This document shows positions 9,734 to 18,385 of a DNA stretch of 64,000 bases, one piece after another. Each line of letters starts with the position of its first letter. Positions within the stretch are counted from its first letter, which is position 1. Below the pieces are notes generated by a model. The model was not told where the DNA came from. It worked only from the letters and a program-made list of their open reading frames with translations, and searched no databases. The position numbers and the translations under genes were made by a program. Origin of the DNA: Acinetobacter lwoffii (GTDB taxonomy: Bacteria > Pseudomonadota > Gammaproteobacteria > Pseudomonadales > Moraxellaceae); assembly GCF_024129735.1 (NCBI RefSeq), contig NZ_JAMXXK010000002.1, positions 41,903 through 105,902 on the forward strand. The letters run 5' to 3'.

Positions 9734-10157
9734 GGTTTAATTCTTCAATTCAAAAAATGGAGCAGGAAATCTGATTTAAGTAATCAATTGTAATCACAAA
9801 CCTCAGGCCATGAAAGTTTATTTACTTTATTTCAACAAGGCTTTAATTGTTTTTTTCATGCAAATTCCAAGTTTAGACTCGTTTTATTTATAAGGTCTGC
9901 ACTTTTCCTTCGACTTAAGTGACATATCATAGCAATTTTAAATGATTTTCTCATTATATTATCAATAACCTTGCCACGGACAGGGCTTTATTTAGAACCC
10001 TTTACAGCTCACTCCCGGTCAATCCATATCCTATCATCGACTAATGAGCTTAGGCTTAAATCCTATCAATTTTATAAAACTTTCATGTTATTCATATCTA
10101 TATATGAATGATGCTTGATGTACAAGCAGATGCTTTAAATGGACTCAGTTCGGATAA
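9734..10157. other. Intergenic region between divergent murG and MFS genes
   Basis: About 420 bp of AT-rich DNA with no credible open frame. It must hold the promoters for the murG-ftsZ block and for the MFS gene. No clear operator, repeat or RNA gene was seen. Confidence 0.6.
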
Positions 10158-11360
10158 ATGTCAAAAATATCATGTCATGATGTATGGATTATCTTGGCCG
10201 GTTATCTGGCTGCGATCCATGTCGGCAAACTTTCGGCCGTGATTCCTGTATTGCAGCAGGATTTAAACCTGAGTTTTACCCAGGCTGGTTTTTCATTAGC
10301 GTTGGTGCAGGCTGCCGGAATGCTGTTTGCGCTATGCATTGGCGCCTTCTCGGAAAAAATGGGATTAAAGCGCTGCCTGATCATGGCCTTAATCATTTTA
10401 GGGCTGAGCAGTTTTGCCGGGCTTTGGATTACGCAGCCTGCCACTTTATATGTATTGCGCTTTATGGAAGGAATCGGGTTTTTAACCATTTCCTTGTGTG
10501 CGCCAGCAATTTTAAAACGTACCAGCCGCGCTGAGACACTGAATTTCAAGATGGGACTCTGGAGTTCCTATATGGGCATCGGTGTCAGTCTGGCCGTATT
10601 GACGATTCCTCTCCTGCTTGAATATCTGGACTGGCAAATGATCTGGGCCATTTTGGGCTGCCTGTGCCTTGTCATTGCTGGCATGATTAAACAATATTTA
10701 AATATTGAACCTGTCTTGGTAACACAGCCAGACTCTTCTCAGCCAGCTACGGAAAACACCTCATTCTGGCAGATTGTTAAAATTACCCTGACCCACCCAT
10801 CGATTATCTGTCTGGCGATTATTTTTGCCTGTTATAGCAGTCAATGGATCACTGTCACGGGCTTCCTGCCTACGCTGTATGTCGAACAGGGGCTAGACTT
10901 AAAACGCGCAGGGATGCTGGCTTCAATGGTCGTGCTGGCCAACCTAGGCGGTACTTTTGGCGCAGGCATGTTGCTGCAACAGGGTTATAGACCGCACACC
11001 TTATTGAGTACCGGATTTGTAGCAATGCTCTGCAGCAGTTGCTTGGTATTTGCTGCAAATTCCTGGCTCTCATTTGAATTGCAGGTTGTCAGTGCCGTGC
11101 TGTTTTCACTGATTGGCGGGATGATCCCAACCACTGTTTTTGCGATTACCCTGCACTATGCACCACGTGCCTATGCAGCAGCGGCCAGTGTGGGTCTGGT
11201 TTTACAAATTTCAGCCTGCGCACAGTTTTTTATACCGACCCTGAGCGCTGCGCTGATATCTGCCACTCAATACTGGGCCAATCTTGCCATTATCACCGTC
11301 TGCCTTTCGATGCTGGGCATGGTAATGACGGCATATTTATTTAAGCGTTACCCGAAATAA
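10158..11360 (+). CDS. Major facilitator superfamily transporter (CynX/NimT-like)
   Basis: A 400-residue inner-membrane protein with about twelve hydrophobic helices and an MFS loop motif between helices 2 and 3 (GAFSEKMGLKRCL). The overall pattern fits the anion/drug MFS group that includes CynX and NimT. The gene stands alone between the divergent murG promoter region and a shared terminator facing gshB, so context gives no hint of substrate. The function is transport only; the substrate is unknown. Confidence 0.8.
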   Translation: MSKISCHDVWIILAGYLAAIHVGKLSAVIPVLQQDLNLSFTQAGFSLALVQAAGMLFALCIGAFSEKMGLKRCLIMALIILGLSSFAGLWITQPATLYVLRFMEGIGFLTISLCAPAILKRTSRAETLNFKMGLWSSYMGIGVSLAVLTIPLLLEYLDWQMIWAILGCLCLVIAGMIKQYLNIEPVLVTQPDSSQPATENTSFWQIVKITLTHPSIICLAIIFACYSSQWITVTGFLPTLYVEQGLDLKRAGMLASMVVLANLGGTFGAGMLLQQGYRPHTLLSTGFVAMLCSSCLVFAANSWLSFELQVVSAVLFSLIGGMIPTTVFAITLHYAPRAYAAAASVGLVLQISACAQFFIPTLSAALISATQYWANLAIITVCLSMLGMVMTAYLFKRYPK

Positions 11361-11370
11361 AAAAGGTAAA

Positions 11371-11392
11371 AAGAGCCTGCAAGCAGACTCTT
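11371..11392. terminator. Bidirectional terminator between the MFS gene and gshB
   Basis: The stem AAGAG-C-CTGC / GCAG-A-CTCTT with an AA loop lies between the convergent stop codons. The minus-strand side is followed by TTTTT, favouring termination of gshB. Confidence 0.65.
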
Positions 11393-11411
11393 CTTTCACC
11401 TGATTTTACCT

Positions 11412-12362
11412 TTAAACCTGATTGGCCTGACCTGCTTCCAGCACGGCAAACAGATCATCCGCAATCGAGGTGCCAAACTGCGCATCAATTTCACGGATAC
11501 AGGTTGGACTGGTTACATTAATTTCAGTAACATAATTTCCAATCACATCCAGCCCCACAAAGACCAGACCTTTCTCTCTGAGATACGGCCCTACTTTTGC
11601 TGCAATGGCTTTGTCAGTTTCAGTCAGTGGGCGCGCCTCGCCCAGGCCACCCGCGGCCAGATTACCGCGCACTTCACCATTTTGTGGAATACGGGCCAGA
11701 CAATATGGCACTGGCTCGCCATTAATCATCAGGATGCGTTTATCGCCTTCGACAATTTCCGGAATATAACGCTGCGCCATAATCGGCTGGGTACCATTAT
11801 TGGTCAGCATTTCAATGGTTGAACCGATGTTGATGCCATCCTGATACAGACGGAAAATCCCGGTGCCACCCATACCATCTAGCGGTTTTACAATCACATC
11901 GACCTGTTCTTTGAGAAATTCACGGATCAGGCTTTGTTGCGAAGTCACCAAGGTCGGAACTTGCAGATGCGGGAACTGGGTTGCGAACAGTTTTTCATTA
12001 CAGTCACGCAGGCTTTGTGGCTTATTGATAATCCATGCCCCTTCGCGCTCTGCCTGTTCCAGAATATAAGTGGTATAGACAAAGTTCATATCAAAAGGCG
12101 GATCTTTACGCATCAAGACAACGTCATAAGCAGCGATCGACTCTTTGCGTTTTTCGCCGAGTTCACAATAATGATCGTAGTCTTCAAATACCTGTAACGG
12201 CGCGATCAGACCAAAGGCCTTGCCCTGGTCGATATATAAATCTTGCTGCAATGCATAACCGAGTTCATGCCCGCGACGTGCTGCTGCCCATAGCATCGCC
12301 ATGGTCGAGTCTTTCTTCAGGTTTACATTTTCAATGGGATCCATCACAACAAGTACGCGCAT
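11412..12362 (-). CDS. gshB: Glutathione synthetase
   Basis: A 316-residue ATP-grasp enzyme joining gamma-glutamylcysteine and glycine. It shows the N-terminal MRVLVVMDPIENVNLKKDST, the substrate/ATP region VDVIVKPLDGMGGTGIFR, and NVTSPTCIREID near the C-terminus. Length and motifs are normal. Its partner gshA is also in this window, about 38 kb away. Confidence 0.97.
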   Translation of the reverse strand: MRVLVVMDPIENVNLKKDSTMAMLWAAARRGHELGYALQQDLYIDQGKAFGLIAPLQVFEDYDHYCELGEKRKESIAAYDVVLMRKDPPFDMNFVYTTYILEQAEREGAWIINKPQSLRDCNEKLFATQFPHLQVPTLVTSQQSLIREFLKEQVDVIVKPLDGMGGTGIFRLYQDGINIGSTIEMLTNNGTQPIMAQRYIPEIVEGDKRILMINGEPVPYCLARIPQNGEVRGNLAAGGLGEARPLTETDKAIAAKVGPYLREKGLVFVGLDVIGNYVTEINVTSPTCIREIDAQFGTSIADDLFAVLEAGQANQV

Positions 12363-12493
12363 GTGTCTCTGCTCTTTTTCAAAAAATGACTTGGCAAGGA
12401 GTATAGCTTGTGTCGATTCTTTTGTTTATGGTGATTTTGCATGACTTATTTTATATAGGTACTGAGACAGATTGAGCCCACAGGAGGTTTGCC

Positions 12494-12694
12494 ATGCAAC
12501 AGGCCATTATCGGTTTTCACCTGGATGAGGAACAGCATTGGGTTGCAGAGCTGGCCTGCGGACATGGCCAGCATGTGCGGCATACCCCGCCATGGCAAAA
12601 TCGCCCATGGGTGATGACCGAGCAAGGACGTAAAGAAAAACTCGGGATGCTGCTAGACTGTAAAAAATGCGAAAAGTGCGAAACTGAAACCTGA
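12494..12694 (+). CDS. Small DUF3565-family protein
   Basis: A 66-residue protein preceded by a strong AGGAGG site. The pattern H-x-DEEQHWVAELACGHGQHVRHTPPW with a C-terminal CKKCEKCE matches DUF3565. The Cys and His content suggests metal binding, but no biochemical role is known to me. It sits 5' of the copper genes; a functional link is possible but unproven. Confidence 0.75.
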   Translation: MQQAIIGFHLDEEQHWVAELACGHGQHVRHTPPWQNRPWVMTEQGRKEKLGMLLDCKKCEKCETET

Positions 12695-12715
12695 ACCTAT
12701 GAAAAAAGTAGTATG

Positions 12716-12726
12716 TAGGTGACCTA
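12716..12726. promoter_or_regulatory. Small palindrome upstream of the copper operon
   Basis: TAGGT-G-ACCTA lies about 100 bp before the first gene of the cop operon. It could be an operator for a metal-responsive regulator, but it is short and not a match to a consensus I can name with confidence. Confidence 0.2.
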
Positions 12727-12818
12727 AAAAATAATCTTGTCCAGAATTTGCTAATTTGAGTTACTGCGTTTATGCTTTTATTGCTCAAACATGCAGCGCA
12801 TTTTTTCAGGGTGTACTT

Positions 12819-13241
12819 TTGCTCATACGGCTCGTCAAACAGATCTGGTTGGTGATGCTTGTGGTTTTTGCCATAGGCTGGAGCAGTGTGTCTGTCGCAT
12901 CTGCAAACACCATGCATCTGGTTATGCCGTCTGAAAAAACGAATCCTCATTGTCTGGAAATGACAAAACCCTCTGCTTCTCACTCGCTGCATAAGACTGA
13001 TCATCATCAAGATCAGGAACTGATTCAGCCGGACTGTGTCAGTGACAGCACCCAGCAGTCATCAGATTGTCTGGATTGTGGCACTATGGCCTGCCAGAAC
13101 TTGGTCACCAGCCTGCCCATTACAACGCCCGAGTTAAGCGTGCCTGATCACGGTTATCCGGAAAAAACCCTCCTCCCTGCTTACCATGCCCAGCACCTTG
13201 TCGGTTACTGGCAAGAAATCCTGCGCCCACCCAAAGCTTGA
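12819..13241 (+). CDS. Cys/His-rich exported small protein at the head of the copper operon (CopL-like position)
   Basis: A hydrophobic N-terminus (LIRLVKQIWLVMLVVFAIGWSSVSVASA) is followed by a polar region rich in His, Cys and Met, including HSLHKTDHHQDQE and CLDCGTMAC. This suggests periplasmic metal binding. The frame is open from 12756. I prefer the TTG at 12819 because AGGGTG lies at the right distance; an ATG at 12855 is another option. It is followed 41 bp later by copA in the same direction. Small proteins of this type (CopL in Xanthomonas, DUF2946-like) precede copAB and modulate copper induction. Homology to them is not shown here. Confidence 0.6.
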   Translation: MLIRLVKQIWLVMLVVFAIGWSSVSVASANTMHLVMPSEKTNPHCLEMTKPSASHSLHKTDHHQDQELIQPDCVSDSTQQSSDCLDCGTMACQNLVTSLPITTPELSVPDHGYPEKTLLPAYHAQHLVGYWQEILRPPKA

Positions 13242-13282
13242 TCCTGAATTTTTAAATTTTTTTATTCATTAAGGATTAAGTT

Positions 13283-15040
13283 ATGTTGCTTAAAATCAGT
13301 CAAAGCCTGTGTCTGGGCTTCGGTCTCATCTCGTCGTCTGCCTTGTTTGCAGCCGTAAAAGAATATCATCTGGTCATTGATGAAAGCCCGATCAATCTCA
13401 CCGGAAAGACGGTCAAGCGTATCACTGTAAACGGAAAATTCCCTGCACCCTTGCTGGAATTCGAAGAAGGTGATGATGCAGTCATTCATGTACAAAACAA
13501 CCTGAACAATCAGGATACCTCACTGCACTGGCATGGCCTGCTCCTGCCCGGGCTGATGGATGGTGTCCCCGGATTTAACGGTTTTCAGGGCATCAAACCG
13601 AAACAGTCTTTTACTTATCGCTTCAAGGTTCGTCAAAACGGCACCTACTGGTATCACGCACATTCCAAAGGTCAGGAACAGGACGGCCTCTATGGCGCCT
13701 TGGTGATTCGCCCCAAAGCCCAGACATTGCTACCTGCACATGAACAAACCGAGCGGGATTATGTGGTGATGCTGTCGGATTTTCACGAACAGGGCAGCCA
13801 GCAGATTCAGAACAATTTAAAAAAATCGGCCGAATATTATCAGAACCAGCGCGAAACCGTTGGCGATGTATTTAAGCAGGTAAAACGTGACGGCCTCAAG
13901 GCCACCTGGTCAGACCGCAAGATGTGGAACCAGATGCGTATGCTGAAAACCGACCTATCTGATGTTACCGGTTATACCTTTCTGATCAATGGAAAAACGC
14001 CGCAACAAAACTGGAGTGGCCAGTTCCAGCCCAATGAAAAAGTCCGCCTGCGTTTCATCAATGCTTCTGCCATGTCGTTTTTCGATGTGCGTATTCCCCA
14101 GCTGAAAATGACCGTGGTCAGCGCCGATGGACAAGCTGTGCAGCCGGTCGCTGTAGATGAATTCCGGATTGGAACTGCTGAAACCTATGATGTGATTGTG
14201 GAACCCACTGCAGCGCATTACCAGATTGAAGCGGAATCGATCGACCGCTCAGGCTTTGCCATTGGCAGTTTGCATCAGGCAACTGATTCAAGCAAAACCC
14301 CGGCCCCGGTTCAATTACCGACACCGCGCCCTCGTGCCTTATTGACCATGGAAGATATGGGACATGGCGAACAGCATGACATGTCGCATGACGCACACAG
14401 CAGTCAGACCACGCAGACTGTCACAAGTGAACATGATCAGCATGCCCAGCACGACATGCATGCAAGTCATAGTGCCATGTCCGGAACCAATCAGCCTGTT
14501 CAGGGCTGGGCCAATATGTCTACGCCTGCAGGGCACAAAGCCTTGCAATATCAAGACCTCAAAGCCCTGACACCGCAACCTGATACCCGCGCAGCAGAAC
14601 GTGAACTGGTGATTCGTCTGGGTGGAACTATGGAGCGCTATATCTGGACCATGAATGGTAAAAAATTCAGTGATGCCGAGCCACTTCAGGTGAAATATGG
14701 CGAGCGGATCCGGCTGAAATTTATCAATGACAGCATGATGGCCCATCCGATGCATTTGCATGGCATGTTTATGCAGCTGGAAAATGGTCAGTCTGCTGCA
14801 AATATGCCAAATAAACACACCGTGATTGTGCCGCCCGGGAAAACGGTGACCACCCTGCTCACAGCAGATGAACTGGGAGAATGGGCGATTCACTGCCATC
14901 TGCTCTATCACATGAGTGCCGGCATGATGAACAAGCTGATTGTGGCACAGGTTGACGAAGATCAAGCATCTCACCCTTCTTCACAAAAAACGCCGTCAAA
15001 GCCAGCAGCTGCCCAAGGAGAAAGCCATGCACATCACTAA
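13283..15040 (+). CDS. copA: CopA/PcoA-type multicopper oxidase
   Basis: A 585-residue periplasmic multicopper oxidase of the copper-resistance group. Copper ligands are visible in HWHG (82-85), WYHAHS (124-128), HPMHLHG and HCHLLYHMSAGM near the C-terminus. A Met/His-rich stretch (about residues 355-410) probably binds Cu(I). The signal peptide MLLKISQSLCLGFGLISSSALFA lacks a twin arginine, and an in-frame TAA immediately upstream rules out a longer N-terminus. CopA is normally a Tat substrate, so export here may be by Sec. It overlaps copB by 14 bp. Confidence 0.93.
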   Translation: MLLKISQSLCLGFGLISSSALFAAVKEYHLVIDESPINLTGKTVKRITVNGKFPAPLLEFEEGDDAVIHVQNNLNNQDTSLHWHGLLLPGLMDGVPGFNGFQGIKPKQSFTYRFKVRQNGTYWYHAHSKGQEQDGLYGALVIRPKAQTLLPAHEQTERDYVVMLSDFHEQGSQQIQNNLKKSAEYYQNQRETVGDVFKQVKRDGLKATWSDRKMWNQMRMLKTDLSDVTGYTFLINGKTPQQNWSGQFQPNEKVRLRFINASAMSFFDVRIPQLKMTVVSADGQAVQPVAVDEFRIGTAETYDVIVEPTAAHYQIEAESIDRSGFAIGSLHQATDSSKTPAPVQLPTPRPRALLTMEDMGHGEQHDMSHDAHSSQTTQTVTSEHDQHAQHDMHASHSAMSGTNQPVQGWANMSTPAGHKALQYQDLKALTPQPDTRAAERELVIRLGGTMERYIWTMNGKKFSDAEPLQVKYGERIRLKFINDSMMAHPMHLHGMFMQLENGQSAANMPNKHTVIVPPGKTVTTLLTADELGEWAIHCHLLYHMSAGMMNKLIVAQVDEDQASHPSSQKTPSKPAAAQGESHAHH

Positions 15041-15974
15041 TCTTTTTGTAAAGTCAGTGCTTAGCAGTGCGCTTACCCTAAGCAGTCTGAGTATTTTTGC
15101 GGCAGCTTCTAGCGAGCATACGGGTCATAATGAACATCAGCATCATAGCGGATATCATGCCATGCAAAACATGGCTGATGACCACGCACAGCATACTGAA
15201 ACAGCAAATGCCGTTTCTCATCAACCGCCACCAAAGTTATTGCATCAACAGCAGGCGCTGAACACACCACAAAATTCAGTCAGTTCTGCCAGCGAACATG
15301 ATCATCGTAAAGAACATGGCGCACAGATTTATAGCCAGATTATTCTGGACCAGAAATGGCAGCATAGTTCAGAGGGAAATGGAGCATTCAAGTCCAAGAA
15401 CCAGGCCAGAGTCGGCACGGATGAAAATAAAATTTTCCTCAAGCTAGAAGCCGACAAACATGAATCCCGTCAGGCCGAATATGATGCCAAAGTGTTGTAT
15501 AGCCGAAATATTTCTGATTTCTGGGATGTGCAGACCGGGGTGCGCTATCGACAGGAAAATTTAGCCGAGCCTTCTATAAACCAGCAGAACGAGCGCTTCG
15601 ATGCAGTATTTGGGCTACATGGCCTGGCTCCCTACTTTTTCGAAACGGATGCTCATGTCTATGTTGGTGAAGATGACTTTGTCGGATTAAAACTGAAAAC
15701 AGAGCGTGACCTGTTACTGACTCAGAAACTGATTATGCAACCCTTTGTCGAACTGGATGTCATCCTGAATGATCAGGCAGCTAATGCGAAAAAAACCGGC
15801 CTTAGTCATGCCACCTTGGGCCTGGAAACACGCTATGAACTGAGCAAAAAGCTCATGCCTTATTTGGAAGTGGGTTATGAATATAGTAAAGGCAACCAAC
15901 AGACAGCCTGGCAGCAAAGTTCTGATTCAGAAAAAGGCTGGATCTATGGTGCAGGTCTAAGAATGATGTTCTAA
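15027..15974 (+). CDS. copB: CopB-type outer-membrane copper resistance protein
   Basis: A 315-residue protein with a signal peptide, a His-rich N-terminal region (SEHTGHNEHQHHSGYH), and a C-terminal beta-barrel domain (DQKWQHSSEGNGAFKSKNQ onward, ending GLRMMF). The frame is open from 14940 but the ATG at 15027 has an AAGGAG site and yields the signal peptide. It overlaps the end of copA, so the two are translationally coupled. CopB proteins act with CopA in copper tolerance at the outer membrane. Confidence 0.92.
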   Translation: MHITNLFVKSVLSSALTLSSLSIFAAASSEHTGHNEHQHHSGYHAMQNMADDHAQHTETANAVSHQPPPKLLHQQQALNTPQNSVSSASEHDHRKEHGAQIYSQIILDQKWQHSSEGNGAFKSKNQARVGTDENKIFLKLEADKHESRQAEYDAKVLYSRNISDFWDVQTGVRYRQENLAEPSINQQNERFDAVFGLHGLAPYFFETDAHVYVGEDDFVGLKLKTERDLLLTQKLIMQPFVELDVILNDQAANAKKTGLSHATLGLETRYELSKKLMPYLEVGYEYSKGNQQTAWQQSSDSEKGWIYGAGLRMMF

Positions 15975-15999
15975 ATTTTTGATACAGAAAATTATGCAG

Positions 16000-16035
16000 C
16001 TACGGGATGTGAAACGCCATTCATGTCCCGTAGCG
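16000..16035. repeat. Long imperfect hairpin downstream of copB
   Basis: GCTACGGGA and TCCCGTAGC form nine perfect pairs, and the pairing continues inward (13 of 15 positions). There is no clear T-run on either side, so it may stabilise the copB mRNA end or be a repeat element rather than a simple terminator. Confidence 0.5.
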
Positions 16036-16145
16036 CTATGGCACTATACATTTGACTGAGAAAGATTTTTTAAGCCTATGAACTGTACATGCAATGCTTT
16101 TCTGTACTTTCCCGCTCATTAAGACACTTGTTATTTTGCGAAAAA

Positions 16146-16487
16146 CTAGTCTTCATCGCCTTGATTTCCACTGTTACTTTTAGCAACCAAAGTGCCTAAC
16201 ATAATGATAAAGGTACTTACACCGCCAATTAACAGGCTCAGCAGCCCCATTTCCAGCATAAAATTACTATCACCAGTCTCAGGGGCACCCCATAGAAATT
16301 GAAGACGATCGCCAAAAACAAAATTGATTGCACATACAATCAGAAAACCAATCAAGGTGGCAATCAGTAAAGTGACCACCAAGTTCTTCCACATTTTACA
16401 TCCGACGAACAGGATGATCATGGCCAGTCCAACCATGGTGATGATGGATATAAGTAACACACTGTTCCAGTAATCCATGAGACTCAC
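16146..16487 (-). CDS. Small membrane protein of unknown function
   Basis: A 113-residue protein with three predicted membrane helices (about residues 8-28, 34-58 and 80-105) and an acidic C-terminal tail. I do not recognise a family. It is a lone gene between copB and the cold-shock gene, read in the opposite direction. Confidence 0.6.
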   Translation of the reverse strand: MSLMDYWNSVLLISIITMVGLAMIILFVGCKMWKNLVVTLLIATLIGFLIVCAINFVFGDRLQFLWGAPETGDSNFMLEMGLLSLLIGGVSTFIIMLGTLVAKSNSGNQGDED

Positions 16488-16830
16488 TCGTATTTGGTTT
16501 TAAATTAAAATCAAGAAATTCTTATAGTTAATTTTTCCAATTGAATTTTAATATAGGTGGATTTTTATACACAAACAATGACGATAACTATCTTAAAACT
16601 ACAAATACTAATTTACCCAAAGTTATAAAATACACTGACTTAGTAAAATCTTGCTGGGTACTGAACGATTTTGATTAACATAAAGTAACACAAACACAAC
16701 GTGTATTTATTGTTTAGCTTGGTTAAAGCTTAAATACAACCGATAAAGCTCAAGTAAACAGCTTGAAATTCTTTAAAAAACAAGAATGGAGCCACTTTTA
16801 TAAGAAAAATAAATAATAAATATAAAAAAC

Positions 16831-17023
16831 TTGAATATTTTCTGATTTAGGCTATGCTGTCTTTAACTAGAAAAAAGCGTTGTTTAGTTAAGCTTCTTTA
16901 AGTGCCGCAGTATTATTTATAATCCTCCGTTTTTTCAGATCTTTATTTCAATTCTTGTTGTTTTTCCAAGTTATCCATAGTCATTTGCATGACTAAAATT
17001 ATTAAAATTTAACAGGTTATATT
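16831..17023 (+). promoter_or_regulatory. Promoter and long 5' leader of the cold-shock gene
   Basis: TTGAAT (16831-16836) and TATGCT (16853-16858) are separated by 16 bp. The start near 16865 would give a leader of about 158 nt. Long structured leaders are a hallmark of cspA-type mRNAs, where they control cold-dependent stability and translation. The preceding 330 bp (16488-16830) is AT-rich and shows nothing else I can support. Confidence 0.5.
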
Positions 17024-17233
17024 ATGTCTACTACAGTTACCGGTACAGTAAAATGGTTTAACGAAACTAAAGGTTTTGGTTTTATTCAACAAGAATCAGG
17101 TCCTGACGTTTTTGCTCATTTCAAAGAAATCAGCAGTTCTGGTTTCAAAACTTTGTTTGAAGGTCAACGCGTTTCTTTTAGCGTGGTTGATGGTCAAAAA
17201 GGTCCAAATGCGATCAATATCGTTGCGCTATAA
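17024..17233 (+). CDS. CspA-family cold-shock protein
   Basis: A 69-residue single cold-shock domain protein with RNP1 (KGFGFI) and RNP2 (VFAHF) motifs. It is a small OB-fold RNA/DNA chaperone that melts secondary structure in mRNA. It has its own promoter, a long leader and a strong terminator. The family has several paralogues per genome, so an exact csp letter is not assigned. Confidence 0.95.
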   Translation: MSTTVTGTVKWFNETKGFGFIQQESGPDVFAHFKEISSSGFKTLFEGQRVSFSVVDGQKGPNAINIVAL

Positions 17234-17250
17234 TTTAGCCCAGCAATAAG

Positions 17251-17276
17251 AAAAAGCACCTTCAGGTGCTTTTTTT
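17251..17276 (+). terminator. Terminator of the cold-shock gene
   Basis: AAAAAGCACCT-TC-AGGTGC followed by seven T forms a classical Rho-independent terminator. Confidence 0.9.
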
Positions 17277-17402
17277 AGCACTGAAGATTCATAATTTTGG
17301 TGAAAGGTTTTCTGATTGTCTGTTTAGCTCATCAAAAGTGAATTTTTAAGAATCATGTTTCTGAATCACTGCTGCTCAGTTAGACTTTATAAAAGATAAA
17401 AA

Positions 17403-17526
17403 TGAAAAACCCCTAGCATCCTGCCAGGGGCTTTCCGTATGGGTTCGCTTGGTATAACTCCTGTCGTACCTTACTTTCCTTGTATTTATCTATTGTTATT
17501 CTTGTGTGGAACCTCCTGTTCCTGTT
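17403..17526 (-). ncRNA. Predicted GGA-rich CsrA/RsmA-sequestering sRNA (RsmX/Y/Z-like), copy 1
   Basis: Read on the minus strand, a roughly 124-nt transcript carries six GGA motifs (at about 17522, 17516, 17479, 17461, 17436 and 17421). The 5' end can fold as GGAAC-AGGAG-GUUCC with GGA in the loop. A middle hairpin presents AGGA between GGUA and UACC arms. The 3' end is a terminator, CCCCTGGC-AGGAT-GCTAGGGG then TTTTT, again with GGA in the loop. A -10 element TATGAT lies at 17533-17538 with a poor -35, as expected for an activated promoter. A perfect GacA box is centred about 66 bp before the start. There is no open frame. In pseudomonads and enterics such RNAs titrate RsmA/CsrA. Confidence 0.8.
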
Positions 17527-17582
17527 AAAGCTATCATAGGAAATTTCCACTATTCAAAACAGCCGCAAAGTGCTGGAATTGA

Positions 17583-17600
17583 TGTAAGCCAATGCTTACA
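17583..17600. promoter_or_regulatory. GacA/UvrY binding site (UAS) for sRNA copy 1
   Basis: TGTAAGCCAATGCTTACA is a perfect match to TGTAAG-N6-CTTACA, the GacA/UvrY upstream activating sequence of rsm/csr sRNA genes. Its centre lies about 66 bp upstream of the predicted minus-strand start, the spacing typical for this class. Confidence 0.8.
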
Positions 17601-17654
17601 AGAATAGACAGAGATAATAAATTTCAAATGTTTAGCAAATTGAACATCTACAAA

Positions 17655-17678
17655 AAAAGGAAGCTCAAGCTTCCTTTT
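17655..17678 (-). terminator. Terminator of pyrE
   Basis: AAAAGGAAGCT-CA-AGCTTCCTTTT is a perfect hairpin with a T-run on the minus strand, 17 bp after the pyrE stop. It insulates pyrE from the sRNA promoter. Confidence 0.85.
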
Positions 17679-17694
17679 CTATGCCAATCCAGGC

Positions 17695-18345
17695 TTAGAT
17701 CCCATATTTAACACGGTAATCTTCCATTTTCGCCAAAGCTTCTAGGTCGCCTTTCGCTTCCAGATAGTCCATTAAATCTTTCATGGTAACTAAGGCATGT
17801 ACAGGAATCTCAAGCTCTTGCTGCACTTCCTGAATCGCAGATAAATCACCCTGACCTTTTTCCTGACGATCAAGCGCCACGAGTACACCGGCAATTTGGG
17901 CACCGGCATTTTTCAGGATGGTGACGACTTCACGAATCGCCGTTCCTGCGGTAATTACGTCATCAATGATCCAGACTTTTTTACCTTCTACAGAAGCACC
18001 CACCAATACGCCACCCTCACCATGGTCTTTGGCTTCTTTGCGATTAAAACCCCACGGCACACTTACCCCATGATTTTGTGACAAAGCCACAGCAGTTGCT
18101 GCCACAAAGGGAATGCCTTTATAGGCAGGGCCGAAGATCACTTCAACATGGTCACATTCAGTCAGTTTTGCAGCATAGCCAGAAGCCAGCAGTGTCAAGG
18201 CTTCACCATCATTCAACAGACCCGCATTAAAAAAATAGGGACTCACACGTCCCGATTTTAAAGTAAACTCACCAAATTTAAGCACACCGCGTGATAATGC
18301 GAGTTCGATAAAAGCTTGCGGGTTAAACTGAGCTGGCGTTGACAT
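17695..18345 (-). CDS. pyrE: Orotate phosphoribosyltransferase
   Basis: A 216-residue type I phosphoribosyltransferase converting orotate and PRPP to OMP in pyrimidine synthesis. The PRPP loop [17 protein letters not shown] and the [10 protein letters not shown] motif are present. Length is normal. It is divergent from crc with a 40-bp gap, an arrangement also known in Pseudomonas. Confidence 0.97.
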   Translation of the reverse strand: MSTPAQFNPQAFIELALSRGVLKFGEFTLKSGRVSPYFFNAGLLNDGEALTLLASGYAAKLTECDHVEVIFGPAYKGIPFVAATAVALSQNHGVSVPWGFNRKEAKDHGEGGVLVGASVEGKKVWIIDDVITAGTAIREVVTILKNAGAQIAGVLVALDRQEKGQGDLSAIQEVQQELEIPVHALVTMKDLMDYLEAKGDLEALAKMEDYRVKYGI

Positions 18346-18385
18346 GAGGTGCTCCTAAATCCATTAATTAAGGTAAGACTTGCGC

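Noticed and set aside
12507..13010. A 167-codon minus-strand frame across the DUF3565 and small copper genes
   Set aside because: It overlaps two plausible plus-strand genes with good start signals, has a biased Arg/His/Phe composition and matches no family.
14339..14974. A 211-codon minus-strand frame, one of the longest antisense frames in the window
   Set aside because: It lies wholly within copA on the opposite strand, its product is rich in His, Cys and Phe with no recognisable domain, and it has no ribosome site. It is a shadow of copA codon usage.
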